From: Methylophaga sp.
GTDB lineage: Bacteria > Pseudomonadota > Gammaproteobacteria > Nitrosococcales > Methylophagaceae
Reading direction: 5' to 3'
Length of the DNA: 64,000 nucleotides
NCBI GenBank assembly: GCA_002733715.2
Contig: NVWQ02000053.1
Coordinates: 143,306 to 207,305, forward strand
Shown in pieces: positions 15,889 to 24,886 of this stretch. How positions within the stretch are numbered: position 1 is the first letter of the stretch; every line of letters starts with the position of its first letter. The notes below the pieces were generated by a model. That model saw nothing but the letters and a program-made list of their open reading frames with translations, was not told the origin of the DNA and did no database searches. The position numbers and the translations under genes are program-made.

Positions 15889-18500
15889 TGGAACAATCTA
15901 GTCCAACTAAATGGTGGGCGATAGGCTTATTACTTACCTTTGTCATTGTCGGTTTATGGGGATATCGGCAGCAGTCCAATCAAACGATATTTGATACTGT
16001 ATATATCGCTCAAGGGTTTGAGACAGGAGTGTTGTTAAAACAGGCGGTGGCTTATCATTATGCCTATGAGGGAAAGCTCCCAGAGTCAAATGACGATGTG
16101 GATTTAGGATCTCCCGATATTTATGCGAATGGTTCATTACAAACAGCAGCAATTATTGAAAATGGCATAATTGAGCTTACTTATGATGCTAAGAGTGGTG
16201 TAGATGGAGGTGTGGTTAGATTAGTTCCCACCGTTGTGCCCGGCATGCTTAATTGGCAGTGTGAAACACATGATTATCAAACTATTTCTAAATATATGCC
16301 GCAATGCCTCTTTATTGATGATGCTAAGACCGAAGTAGTCATCGCTGAACAAGTGAGAAATATTTTACCTATTAGCAGAACAGATAAACCTAATTCTGAG
16401 ACTCAAACTGTCGTAGTTAATATTAACGATCTTCAATGTGATGACAAAAATAAGCCCATGTTATTGGGCGCTACGTTCACTCGGAAAGTTGTTAATGCCG
16501 TACCTATTGACCATTTGCAATCACTGGGGCTTCGTCAGCAAGAACTCTATTTCTATAGCACTGTTGTTGGAGGAATGGAGCAAAAAATAAGTCACCGATG
16601 GTTGTTTAATAATCAACCGATGCAGGAACAAAATTTCACATTAGGAGATGATCAGTTTCCTGTTTGGTCTAAACAATTATTGGCTAATAAACAGGGTGAC
16701 TGGGAAGTTCAGGTATGGGCGCAAGGTTGCTTATTAGAACGCTTCTCTATTGCAAGCAGTAATAAAAAAAATGAAGCTCAAATAATTGGCATAGATAAAA
16801 GCCATTCATGGCATAAGCCCGAAGATGTACTTGATACCATTATTATCAATAGTGCCAATGCATTGGTTGCTGACCAGCATTATGTTGCACAAAGCTGGAT
16901 GATTAATAATAACTATTGGGATAAAGAGCGAGAGGTATCTGGTGTTTATAGTGATGACATAACGAATTATATTCGCTCTGGTGATGGTTCTGTCTTTACG
17001 CAAACAAAAGGTAAGTTTAACTATGATCGTCGGAATGCAAAGGGCGATACACCTTTAATAGAAGCAATAAAAGCTGGGCAAGAACAAATTGCTATCAGCT
17101 TGTTAAGTAATGGTGCTAATCCCTTTATCCGAGGCGTTGATGGCTCTAAACCCTATAATTTAGCAGTTGAACGAAATATGGATGAGTTAACGGCTGCTAT
17201 GCTGGGGTTTGCAGAAACTGAAGAACTTTGGGTTCAAGGTAAAAGTGAACGCTTTCATGCGGGCATGATGAATCGAATTATGAGTTATCAAAAATGGCAG
17301 CAGCGAAATGCATTAGGTGATACGCCTTTATTGTTAGCAGCAAGGCTAGATAATGATTGGGCTGTGGCGGTGTTGCTACAAAAACAAAGAAAAACGGATA
17401 CATTGAATCTTAACGCCATGCAGTTAAATCCATTTATCAATGATCATATAGGAAAGCGAGCTAATGAATTAGCCCAAGAACAAGATAATATGTTTGCAGA
17501 GGCCTTGATTGAAAAATATCAAAGTGAAAGCAAAGCGCCTTGGCAAATAATTGAATCGGCTATTAGCACAGGAATGAAAGGTGACCGACCACTTGATTGT
17601 GTTGCTAAACAAGATTTAGAAAAATCTGTGACCTTTTATTACTACAATCGACTAATGGACACATCAACTCAAACGTTACGCCACAAATGGTTTTATCAAA
17701 ATAGATTGATTAAAGATGTGCAACCCAATGTAGGTAGCAAAAAAGACGTAATTTTTTCAAGTCATACACTTACCGAAATTGATAAAGGCTATTGGCATAT
17801 TGAATTAGTGAATGAACAAGGTGATGTACTGGATAGAATGAAACTCAGTTATGGTGAGCGATATACTGGAGGTGGTGGCACGCCATTATCAACTCCCTGC
17901 TTAGGACCAAAACGCGCTTTATCTAGCTTGATTTCAGGTTGGCAAGATCCCAAGCTGATTGCCGAGTTATTGGATGCAATGGATGATTTTAATCCGACGG
18001 TGTCAACGGGATTAGCTACGGCAATTTCATCCGCTAATATTTCTGCAGTACGATTACTTCTAGAGCATGGTGTTAATATTAATACGCCGTTACGCACTTC
18101 TGGTCATCAAAAACCACCATTATTACTAGCAGTTCAAAGTGGCAATCCCATCATGGTGAAATATTTGTTACATCGTGGTGCCGATGTTAATCAACAGGGG
18201 TGGGGTAACTCAACGGCATTGTATCAAGCTGTAGTAGAGCGAAATTATGAAATTATGGCCTTATTGTTAGAACACGGTGCCGATCCCACGCTGATAAGTA
18301 GTTATGTTGATAGTTTACCGCTTATTAAGGCAGCAAATACTTGTGATATTGATTCTATGACAATACTGCATGAACATGGCGCTAGCTTCGAACAAAAAAC
18401 TAAAAAAGGCATCACAGCATTGGATATCGTCAATCGAGATTGTAGAACCTCAGGAAATTGGCAGAAAATTGAAACATTGACAATACAAGCCTTAAATTAA
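15888..18500 (+). CDS. pilin-like / DUF2914 / ankyrin-repeat multidomain protein
   Basis: An 870-residue protein with a distinctive domain order. A transmembrane helix (9-25) is followed by a pilin-like domain with Cys125 and Cys140 (about 35-142). A DUF2914-like module follows (about 195-290, with ISHRWLFNNQPMQE and QGDWEVQVWAQG), then ankyrin repeats (about 385-550, NAKGDTPLIEAIKAGQEQIA). A second DUF2914-like module (570-665, RHKWFYQNRLIKD, KGYWHIELVNEQGDVL) and a second ankyrin block (685-865) complete it. The topology implies ankyrin repeats in the periplasm. Function is unknown; protein binding at the envelope is the natural guess. Confidence 0.75.
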   Translation: MEQSSPTKWWAIGLLLTFVIVGLWGYRQQSNQTIFDTVYIAQGFETGVLLKQAVAYHYAYEGKLPESNDDVDLGSPDIYANGSLQTAAIIENGIIELTYDAKSGVDGGVVRLVPTVVPGMLNWQCETHDYQTISKYMPQCLFIDDAKTEVVIAEQVRNILPISRTDKPNSETQTVVVNINDLQCDDKNKPMLLGATFTRKVVNAVPIDHLQSLGLRQQELYFYSTVVGGMEQKISHRWLFNNQPMQEQNFTLGDDQFPVWSKQLLANKQGDWEVQVWAQGCLLERFSIASSNKKNEAQIIGIDKSHSWHKPEDVLDTIIINSANALVADQHYVAQSWMINNNYWDKEREVSGVYSDDITNYIRSGDGSVFTQTKGKFNYDRRNAKGDTPLIEAIKAGQEQIAISLLSNGANPFIRGVDGSKPYNLAVERNMDELTAAMLGFAETEELWVQGKSERFHAGMMNRIMSYQKWQQRNALGDTPLLLAARLDNDWAVAVLLQKQRKTDTLNLNAMQLNPFINDHIGKRANELAQEQDNMFAEALIEKYQSESKAPWQIIESAISTGMKGDRPLDCVAKQDLEKSVTFYYYNRLMDTSTQTLRHKWFYQNRLIKDVQPNVGSKKDVIFSSHTLTEIDKGYWHIELVNEQGDVLDRMKLSYGERYTGGGGTPLSTPCLGPKRALSSLISGWQDPKLIAELLDAMDDFNPTVSTGLATAISSANISAVRLLLEHGVNINTPLRTSGHQKPPLLLAVQSGNPIMVKYLLHRGADVNQQGWGNSTALYQAVVERNYEIMALLLEHGADPTLISSYVDSLPLIKAANTCDIDSMTILHEHGASFEQKTKKGITALDIVNRDCRTSGNWQKIETLTIQALN

Positions 18501-18513
18501 TTGAGATTGATTA

Positions 18514-18894
18514 ATGAATTATTATCTTAAGCAACTTCTATTGTTATTACTATTATCGCCATCATTAGCTTCTGCATCTGGAGGAGAGGGAATGGAAACG
18601 CTAGTAGTCTGGGTCTATACCATTGTGGTAGTTGCCCATGGTGCTTTTTCTCTGTTACTACGTAACCTTCTTATGTATAAGTATTTATGGCTAGTCATTG
18701 TTTCTTTACTATTTAGTGTGGCAGCACTAGTGCTGTGGACAATGTTATTTACTATCGTTAAAGACTTCATGCCGGATGATACTAAGCTTATTGTGGCATC
18801 AGCCGCTGGCTTAATAATTTATCTTACGATTGTTATTTGGGCAATAATTACACCTATAAAACAATATAACCACATTAGGTGCAATGATGAATAA
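18514..18894 (+). CDS. small membrane protein, paralogue of the next gene
   Basis: A 126-residue protein with an N-terminal hydrophobic or signal-like segment (ending SLASASGGEG) and three further hydrophobic helices. I recognise no family. It is clearly similar to the next protein: both share a leader ending in SLAxAxG, a VxHGxxxxLLR motif at the end of helix 1, a YLWL/HLWL helix start, and a final PIKQYxxx tail. Its stop overlaps the start of the next gene by 11 nt. Confidence 0.7.
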   Translation: MNYYLKQLLLLLLLSPSLASASGGEGMETLVVWVYTIVVVAHGAFSLLLRNLLMYKYLWLVIVSLLFSVAALVLWTMLFTIVKDFMPDDTKLIVASAAGLIIYLTIVIWAIITPIKQYNHIRCNDE

Positions 18895-19336
18895 GCGTAT
18901 AAGTTGTTTAGGCTTACTGTTATTGGCGCCATCACTGGCACATGCCCATGGTTTTGGTTTAATGTTTGAATGGATAGCCGCTGGTGTTTATGTGGGGATA
19001 ACGTTGGTTCATGGCAGTATTATTTTCTTATTACGCTGGAAAGTATTATTTAAACATCTATGGTTAACGTCATTATCTTTATTTGTTAGTGTTGCTATGT
19101 TGTTATTAGGTTTTGTAATCGTGGGAGATTTTTATACTAATTACATGGAACCGCGTTATCTCCCTAAGAAAAAAGATGAATTTATCCTGATCTTCATTCT
19201 TGTAATCGTGAGCATGCTAGCAATTCTCTGGTTATTTAGTTTGCCCATAAAACAATACCAACAGTTATCTAATAAAAGTGGTGAAACTACAATCTCAATT
19301 AATGAAGCTTTAGGTATTAACAATGATAAAGGATAA
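18884..19336 (+). CDS. small membrane protein, paralogue of the previous gene
   Basis: A 150-residue protein with a signal-like N-terminus ending AHAHGFG, then three hydrophobic segments and a polar C-terminus. It is a tandem paralogue of the 126-residue protein encoded just upstream, with the shared LVHGSIIFLLRWK and PIKQYQQL stretches. No named family is recognised. The start overlaps the upstream gene by 11 nt and the next gene lies 3 nt downstream, so this is a co-translated string. Confidence 0.7.
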   Translation: MMNKRISCLGLLLLAPSLAHAHGFGLMFEWIAAGVYVGITLVHGSIIFLLRWKVLFKHLWLTSLSLFVSVAMLLLGFVIVGDFYTNYMEPRYLPKKKDEFILIFILVIVSMLAILWLFSLPIKQYQQLSNKSGETTISINEALGINNDKG

Positions 19337-19339
19337 CAA

Positions 19340-19540
19340 ATGAAAACAATCACTTTAATATGCGCCATTTTATGGGCAATGGCGACATTGTTTAGTATGT
19401 ATAATATGATCATTGGTGAATCATCGATTTTTAATCTATTTCCTTTATCACCAATATATGCCATTCAATCTATAGTGTGGTTTTTTGTGCATGGTGCAAC
19501 GGCAGGTTTTTTCTATGTACTTTGGACAAAACAAAGTTAA
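19340..19540 (+). CDS. 66-residue two-helix membrane protein
   Basis: A 66-residue protein made almost wholly of two hydrophobic helices (residues 3-27 and 38-61) with a short C-terminal Lys tail. No family is recognised. Its position 3 nt after the stop of the previous small membrane gene, the ATG start and the matching hydrophobic character support it as a real last gene of the cluster. Confidence 0.6.
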   Translation: MKTITLICAILWAMATLFSMYNMIIGESSIFNLFPLSPIYAIQSIVWFFVHGATAGFFYVLWTKQS

Positions 19541-19590
19541 ACCTTCATCATTTTGCCGTAGAATGTACTCATTAGTGAATGGAGAGTGAC

Positions 19591-19830
19591 ATGTTAGATA
19601 CTAAAAAAATTGAAGAAGTAATTCAAACCATTAGTGATGCAATGCCATCGGGATTAACCGGTTTGCAAGCTGATGTTGAAAAAAATGTGCGTGCTGCAAT
19701 GAGTTCAACTTTTGCTAAGCTGGATCTAGTGACGCGAGAAGAATTTGATGTGCAAACGCAAGTTTTACACCGCACCCGTGAAAAATTAGAAGCACTTGAA
19801 AAAATTGTCTCAGAACTAGAACAAAAATAA
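19591..19830 (+). CDS. ubiK: ubiquinone biosynthesis accessory factor UbiK (YqiC/BMFP family)
   Basis: A 79-residue protein typical in length and layout for UbiK: an N-terminal amphipathic helix (KKIEEVIQTISDAMPSG), then AAMSSTFAKLDLVTREEFDVQ, then a C-terminal coiled coil (LEALEKIVSELEQK). UbiK binds UbiJ and lipids and assists the soluble ubiquinone complex. GGAGAG lies 4 nt before the ATG at 19591; an ATG at 19579 overlaps that site and is unlikely. It is followed closely by ppnP. Confidence 0.9.
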   Translation: MLDTKKIEEVIQTISDAMPSGLTGLQADVEKNVRAAMSSTFAKLDLVTREEFDVQTQVLHRTREKLEALEKIVSELEQK

Positions 19831-19839
19831 GAGAACAAA

Positions 19840-20154
19840 ATGTCTGAATTTAATAATGTAACCATTACCCGTGAAGCCAATGTTTATTTTGATGGCAATG
19901 TAACTAGTCGAACAGTCACGTTTGATGATGGGACAATAAAAACACTAGGTATTATGATGCCGGGTGATTATACCTTTGGCACAGACAAAGCCGAGGTGAT
20001 GGAGATTTTAGCTGGCGAACTTGTTTACCGCCTTGATGGTAGTGATGAGTGGGTTGCTATTAAAGGTGGTGAAGAGTTCAATGTGCCAAGTAATTCTTCA
20101 TTTGATTTGAAGGTGGCTCAATTAACAGATTATTGTTGCTCTTATATTGACTAA
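19840..20154 (+). CDS. ppnP: pyrimidine/purine nucleoside phosphorylase PpnP
   Basis: A 104-residue single-domain cupin of the PpnP (YaiE, DUF1255) family, which phosphorolyses a range of nucleosides to base and ribose-1-phosphate. The family features are [30 protein letters not shown], and [16 protein letters not shown], then the conserved [11 protein letters not shown]. Length is that of the family. It lies 9 nt after ubiK. Confidence 0.93.
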   Translation: MSEFNNVTITREANVYFDGNVTSRTVTFDDGTIKTLGIMMPGDYTFGTDKAEVMEILAGELVYRLDGSDEWVAIKGGEEFNVPSNSSFDLKVAQLTDYCCSYID

Positions 20155-20183
20155 GATTATGATGAATCCAAGGATGGTGAATA

Positions 20184-21689
20184 GTGAGTTTAGCAACAGT
20201 ATATAGCCGATCAATTAGCGGAATTAATGCACAAGCCGTTACCGTTGAAGTGCATTTGTCTAATGGGCTACCAAGTTTAAATATAGTTGGCATGGCTGAA
20301 ACAGCGGTTAAAGAAAGCAAAGATCGCGTGCGATCAGCCATTATTAACTCACAGTTTAATTTTCCACAACAACGCACCACCATCAATCTTGCGCCAGCCG
20401 ATCTTCCTAAAGAAGGAGGGCGGTTTGATCTGCCAATCGCATTAGGTATTTTGGCCGCATCGGGACAAATACCACTGAGTGCTTTGACTGATAAAGAGTT
20501 TATTGGTGAACTAGGGCTAACAGGCGAATTACGTGCTGTTCGAGGCGTATTACCTACAATTTTAGCTACACTGAAAGCCAAGCGAACAATGGTTTTGCCA
20601 GAGGGCAATAGCGCCGAGGCAGCATTGGTTGAAAATGCCAATTGTTTTGGTGCGGATAGTTTGTTAGCAGTCTGTGCGCATTTGCACGGCCAGCAACAGT
20701 TAGATATGGCTGTACGGTTAGAAAAAAGTAATAGCGTAGACTATCCTGATCTTGCCGATGTGCGAGGCCAAGCTCATGCTAGACGAGCAATAGAGGTGGC
20801 GGCCGCTGGCGGTCATTCATTATTATTTAGCGGTCCACCAGGAACGGGGAAAACGATGCTAGCTAGTCGATTGCCCAGTCTAATGCCTGAAATGACGGAA
20901 TTAGAAGCAGTGGGTACCGCAACGGTTCACTCTATTTCAACGCGAGGCTTCAATGTTGAGCAGTGGAGACAACGCCCATTTCGCTCTCCGCATCACACGG
21001 CTTCGGCAGTGGCAATGGTGGGCGGCGGCAGTCCACCTCAACCGGGTGAAATTTCATTAGCTCATAATGGTATTTTATTTCTGGATGAATTGCCGGAATT
21101 CGATAGAAAGGTATTAGAAGTTCTGCGTGAACCGATAGAGTCAGGTAAAATCACCATCTCGCGGGCAGCACACCAAGCAGAATTTCCGGCTCGCTTCCAA
21201 TTAGTGGCGGCGATGAATCCCTGTCCATGTGGTTATTTGGGGCAAGCGCGCTGTCATTGCACCGAAGACCAAGTGCGGCGATATAAAGCTAAAGTATCGG
21301 GTCCACTGATGGATCGTATTGATATGTTGGTCGAAGTGCCGCCCGTAGCAAAAGTAATGTTGCGTCCAGCGGCAACAGGCCAACAAGAAGAAGATAGTGT
21401 TACTGTGCGAGGGCGAGTTGTTGCGGCAAGAAAGCGGCAGATGCAGCGTGCCGGTAAAGCTAATTATTTATTAGAACATAAAGAGTTACAGGAATACTGT
21501 CCATTGAGTGAAAGTGATTATCAGTTATTAGAACAAGCCATTAGCCGCTTATGTTTATCGGCGCGTGCTTATCATCGTATTTTAAAAGTAGCCAGAACGA
21601 TTGCTGATTTAGCTGGCTCTGAACAAATTCAAACGCCACATTTAAGCGAAGCCATCGGCTATCGTCGTCTAGATACTATTGCTAATTAA
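20184..21689 (+). CDS. comM: YifB/ComM-family Mg-chelatase-like AAA+ ATPase
   Basis: A 501-residue protein, full length for ComM, a hexameric helicase that promotes branch migration during natural transformation. The N-terminal Lon-like domain reads SRSISGINAQAVTVEVHLSNGLP. The AAA+ core has Walker A GPPGTGKTML (about residue 217), the FRSPHHTAS insert and Walker B ILFLDELPEF. A four-Cys zinc site (NPCPCGYLG and CHCTEDQ) is present. The start is GTG at 20184 with AAGGATGG upstream. Presence of comM is compatible with natural competence, but no other competence gene is in the window. Confidence 0.93.
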   Translation: MSLATVYSRSISGINAQAVTVEVHLSNGLPSLNIVGMAETAVKESKDRVRSAIINSQFNFPQQRTTINLAPADLPKEGGRFDLPIALGILAASGQIPLSALTDKEFIGELGLTGELRAVRGVLPTILATLKAKRTMVLPEGNSAEAALVENANCFGADSLLAVCAHLHGQQQLDMAVRLEKSNSVDYPDLADVRGQAHARRAIEVAAAGGHSLLFSGPPGTGKTMLASRLPSLMPEMTELEAVGTATVHSISTRGFNVEQWRQRPFRSPHHTASAVAMVGGGSPPQPGEISLAHNGILFLDELPEFDRKVLEVLREPIESGKITISRAAHQAEFPARFQLVAAMNPCPCGYLGQARCHCTEDQVRRYKAKVSGPLMDRIDMLVEVPPVAKVMLRPAATGQQEEDSVTVRGRVVAARKRQMQRAGKANYLLEHKELQEYCPLSESDYQLLEQAISRLCLSARAYHRILKVARTIADLAGSEQIQTPHLSEAIGYRRLDTIAN

Positions 21690-21709
21690 CGTACTTTAGA
21701 CAAATTTTT

Positions 21710-21786
21710 CGTCATTCCGGCAGGCTTTTTAGCCGGAATCTGTTTTCTAATTATTAGATTCCCGCTAACAGCATGCGGGAATGACA
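21710..21786 (+). repeat. dispersed intergenic inverted repeat, subfamily A (copy 1)
   Basis: A 77-bp element between comM and rep. The outer ends GTCATTCC and GGAATGAC are complementary, and internal stems CCGGCAGGC.. / AGCCGG and CCCGC / GCGGG can form. A closely similar copy lies at 25860-25932. Elements with these ends are scattered between genes in many proteobacteria. It may also serve as a transcription barrier after comM. Confidence 0.8.
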
Positions 21787-21826
21787 GAGTTGTTAACTTG
21801 AACCATTTTTCACATCAGATTATTTA

Positions 21827-23839
21827 ATGAAAGACTTAAACCCCGAGCAGCGGGAAGCGGCTCGGCATGTCGATGGACCTTTATTAGTTATCGCCGGTGC
21901 AGGCAGTGGCAAAACACGGGTAATCACTCGTAAAATTGCTTATCTAATTGAGCAGTGTGGTATTGCAGCGCGTAATATCGTGGCGGTAACCTTCACCAAT
22001 AAAGCGGCTCGTGAGATGAAAAGCCGTGTGGCTGAATTAATGGCATCACGTGGCACATCTGCTCGTGGTTTGATGGTATCGACTTTTCATAATTTGGGTT
22101 TAACCATTTTACGCAAAGAGTATGCTCACCTTGGCTATCGAGAGGGCTTTTCAATTTTTGATGCTCACGATACACTGGCGGTATTACGTGATTTGATGGG
22201 CAAGGATTTTGCAGCAGATAGCGAACATGCTGAGCAATGCCAATGGCAAATTTCTGAGTGGAAAAACAAACTAATTATGCCTGTTCAAGCAATACAAATT
22301 GCTGAAGATGGTCAGCAAGTGGCAGCTGCAAAAGTATACAACCGTTATGTTGAAGCATTGCAGGCTTATAATGCCGTAGACTTTGATGACCTCATCCTCA
22401 AACCGGTTTTATTATTTAAAGAAACCCCAGAAGTATTAAAAAAATGGCAAGGTCGTGTTCATTATTTATTGGTTGATGAATATCAAGATACTAACGGTTG
22501 CCAATATGAACTAGTAAAACAATTAGTGGGTATTCGTGAAGCATTAACCGTGGTAGGTGATGATGACCAGTCAGTATATTCTTGGCGTGGGGCAAACCCC
22601 GAAAACTTAAATTTATTGCAGCAAGATTATCCTCGCTTAAAGGTTATCAAGTTAGAGCAAAATTACCGCTCGATGGGGCGAATATTACGTGCCGCCAATC
22701 AATTGATAAGTAATAACCCCCACATTATTGAGAAAAAATTATGGAGTGCACGAGGCGAAGGCGACCCTATTCGTGTGATTGCCTGCCGTGATGATTTTCA
22801 TGAATCAGAAAAAGTGGTTTCTGAATTGTTATATCACAAGCTAAAATATAATGCTGAATACAAAGATTATGCAATTTTATATCGGAGTAACCATTTATCT
22901 CGCCCTATAGAACAAATTCTACGTGAACATAATGTGCCTTATGTTTTAACCGGCGGTACATCATTCTTTTCACGCGTTGAAGTTAAAGATATTATGGCGT
23001 ATTTGCGACTCTTAGCAAATCAAGATGATGACAATGCCTTCTTACGGGTGATCAATACACCACGTCGCGGCATTGGTGCCAGCACACTACAGAAAATTGG
23101 TAATTATGCTGCCGAGCGTAAATGCAGCATGTTTGCCGCCTGTTTTGAGCTGGGTTTAGCAGAACAATTGTCTGCACAAGCCATGCATCGCGTAGAGAAA
23201 TTTAGCAACTGGCTAGTGGATATTGCCGATCGTGCTGATCGAGGGGATTTATTAGAAACGATTCGCGATATGATTGAAGAGATTGATTATCGCGGCTGGT
23301 TAGAAGAAGTGACCGGCGATCCCGACAAAGCCATTAGACGAATGGAAAATGTCGAAGAATTGCAAGTGTGGATCAAACGTATTGTAGATAAAGACACTGA
23401 ACAAAATAATATTGGCGATATTGCTGCCAGATTAACCTTAATGGATCTTTTAGAACGCCAAGCCGAAGAAAACCAAGAAGATGCAGTTAGCTTGATGACA
23501 TTGCATGCTGCCAAAGGTTTGGAGTTCCCCCATGTGTTTATTATCGGCATGGAAGAAGAAATTCTGCCACACCGTACCAGCATTGAAGAAGAAAATATCG
23601 AAGAAGAACGGCGTTTGGCTTATGTAGGCATTACTCGTGCCCAACGTACTTTGGTTTTTACCCTTGCGAACACCCGTAAACGCTACGGCGAAAAAGTAGA
23701 TTGTGAAGAAAGCCGATTTTTACGAGAATTACCAGCTGAAGATTTAATTTGGACAACGGAAAGAACAAAAGTTGACCCAGAAGAACGTAAAGAGCGGGGC
23801 AAAGCGCATCTATCAAACATTCGGGGCTTATTGAAATAA
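21827..23839 (+). CDS. rep: ATP-dependent DNA helicase Rep
   Basis: A 670-residue UvrD/Rep superfamily 1A helicase. Motifs appear in order: Walker A GAGSGKT (24-30), Ia FTNKAAREMK, II VDEYQDTN, III VGDDDQSVYSWRGA, IV QNYRS, V TLHAAKGLEF and VI LAYVGITRAQ. The length (E. coli Rep has 673) and the NGCQYELVKQL segment fit Rep rather than UvrD. Rep is a 3'-5' helicase that clears proteins ahead of the replication fork. Confidence 0.95.
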   Translation: MKDLNPEQREAARHVDGPLLVIAGAGSGKTRVITRKIAYLIEQCGIAARNIVAVTFTNKAAREMKSRVAELMASRGTSARGLMVSTFHNLGLTILRKEYAHLGYREGFSIFDAHDTLAVLRDLMGKDFAADSEHAEQCQWQISEWKNKLIMPVQAIQIAEDGQQVAAAKVYNRYVEALQAYNAVDFDDLILKPVLLFKETPEVLKKWQGRVHYLLVDEYQDTNGCQYELVKQLVGIREALTVVGDDDQSVYSWRGANPENLNLLQQDYPRLKVIKLEQNYRSMGRILRAANQLISNNPHIIEKKLWSARGEGDPIRVIACRDDFHESEKVVSELLYHKLKYNAEYKDYAILYRSNHLSRPIEQILREHNVPYVLTGGTSFFSRVEVKDIMAYLRLLANQDDDNAFLRVINTPRRGIGASTLQKIGNYAAERKCSMFAACFELGLAEQLSAQAMHRVEKFSNWLVDIADRADRGDLLETIRDMIEEIDYRGWLEEVTGDPDKAIRRMENVEELQVWIKRIVDKDTEQNNIGDIAARLTLMDLLERQAEENQEDAVSLMTLHAAKGLEFPHVFIIGMEEEILPHRTSIEEENIEEERRLAYVGITRAQRTLVFTLANTRKRYGEKVDCEESRFLRELPAEDLIWTTERTKVDPEERKERGKAHLSNIRGLLK

Positions 23840-23922
23840 AGCCTTTGAGAATAATTATTTGGTGCTAAACTCAAATGAGTTCAGAACAGTATCAATAAAT
23901 TACAGCCCAAGAGCGACTAAAT

Positions 23923-24813
23923 ATGACAGCAGAAGCAGAACAGTTATTTGAACAAATTAGAACGATTTCAGCGCCCCCAACTGAAGAGGTATTTGAAAAA
24001 ATAGCATCATCACGGCAACAAATCACACCGCTATTGCTTGATGAAATAGCCCGCTTTGCTGAAGATCCTAGCGTTATTAACAAACAAGGTGATGACTATA
24101 TACGGCATGTGGTTAGCCTGTTTATTGTGGCATATTTTAGAAATGAAGCGGCTTATCCACTTATTATTAAGCTTATTTCTCATCCGGGTGAAAAAGTGAT
24201 CACACTAACGGGTGAGGTTTTTACCGAAGCATTAGGGCGTATTTTGGCCTCGGTGTGTGATGGCGACTTGGCGCCGATAAAATCAGTGATAGAAAACCCT
24301 AATGTAAGCCCGTGGCTGCGATCATCTGCATTAGACAGTTTGATGGTGCTGTGGCAAGAGAATATCTTAAGCCGAGAAGATGTTGTTCATTATTTAAGAG
24401 AATTAATGGAAGGTAAATTAGAAGCTAGCCCAAGCTATGTTTGGGATACGATTGCATTAATAGCGTATGACTTACATCCAGGCGATCTTGAAGATTTATT
24501 GCTTAAAGCGATAACAAATAAACTTATCGCGCCAATGGTGCTAAACAAACAGTCACTCGCACTTTGTGTGAAAGATAATTTAGCCGACACCATTAAAAAC
24601 AAAAATAATGTAGTTGATGGTTATATTAAAGAACCGTTCAAAGAGCTAACGTGGTGGCTATACCCAGACCAAAAAGAATTAGATAAAGGCATTGATTATG
24701 CGGCAATGAATGTGCCGATGGCTGATAAAAAAGTCATTCCGGGTGAGCGAGGAGCACCTATGGGTTGGCGATCAGAGACGATTGTACGTACAGGTAAAAA
24801 AAACGGGGCGTAA
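23923..24813 (+). CDS. DUF1186 family protein, apparently cut by a frameshift before its SEC-C motif
   Basis: A 296-residue alpha-helical protein of the DUF1186 family, with HEAT-like helical pairs (for example [18 protein letters not shown] and [18 protein letters not shown]). The frame stops at 24811-24813, just after an A8 tract. In the next frame, 24804-24871 encodes an intact SEC-C zinc motif with Cys-x-Cys and Cys-Cys pairs. One A less in the tract would join them. Either the gene is naturally shifted by slippage, or an indel or sequence error broke it. The function of DUF1186 is unknown. Confidence 0.8.
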   Translation: MTAEAEQLFEQIRTISAPPTEEVFEKIASSRQQITPLLLDEIARFAEDPSVINKQGDDYIRHVVSLFIVAYFRNEAAYPLIIKLISHPGEKVITLTGEVFTEALGRILASVCDGDLAPIKSVIENPNVSPWLRSSALDSLMVLWQENILSREDVVHYLRELMEGKLEASPSYVWDTIALIAYDLHPGDLEDLLLKAITNKLIAPMVLNKQSLALCVKDNLADTIKNKNNVVDGYIKEPFKELTWWLYPDQKELDKGIDYAAMNVPMADKKVIPGERGAPMGWRSETIVRTGKKNGA

Positions 24814-24871
24814 TGATCCTTGCTATTGCGGTAGTGGCCGTAAGTATAAAAAATGTTGCGGTAGCCATTAA
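24804..24871 (+). other. out-of-frame SEC-C zinc-binding motif tail
   Basis: In the frame one base on from the DUF1186 gene, these bases read [20 protein letters not shown] followed by two residues and a TAA. This is a textbook SEC-C motif as found at the C-terminus of SecA and many DUF1186 proteins. It has no start codon of its own. Its preservation argues that it is still expressed or was lost very recently. Confidence 0.85.
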
Positions 24872-24886
24872 ATTTGTACGAAAGGG

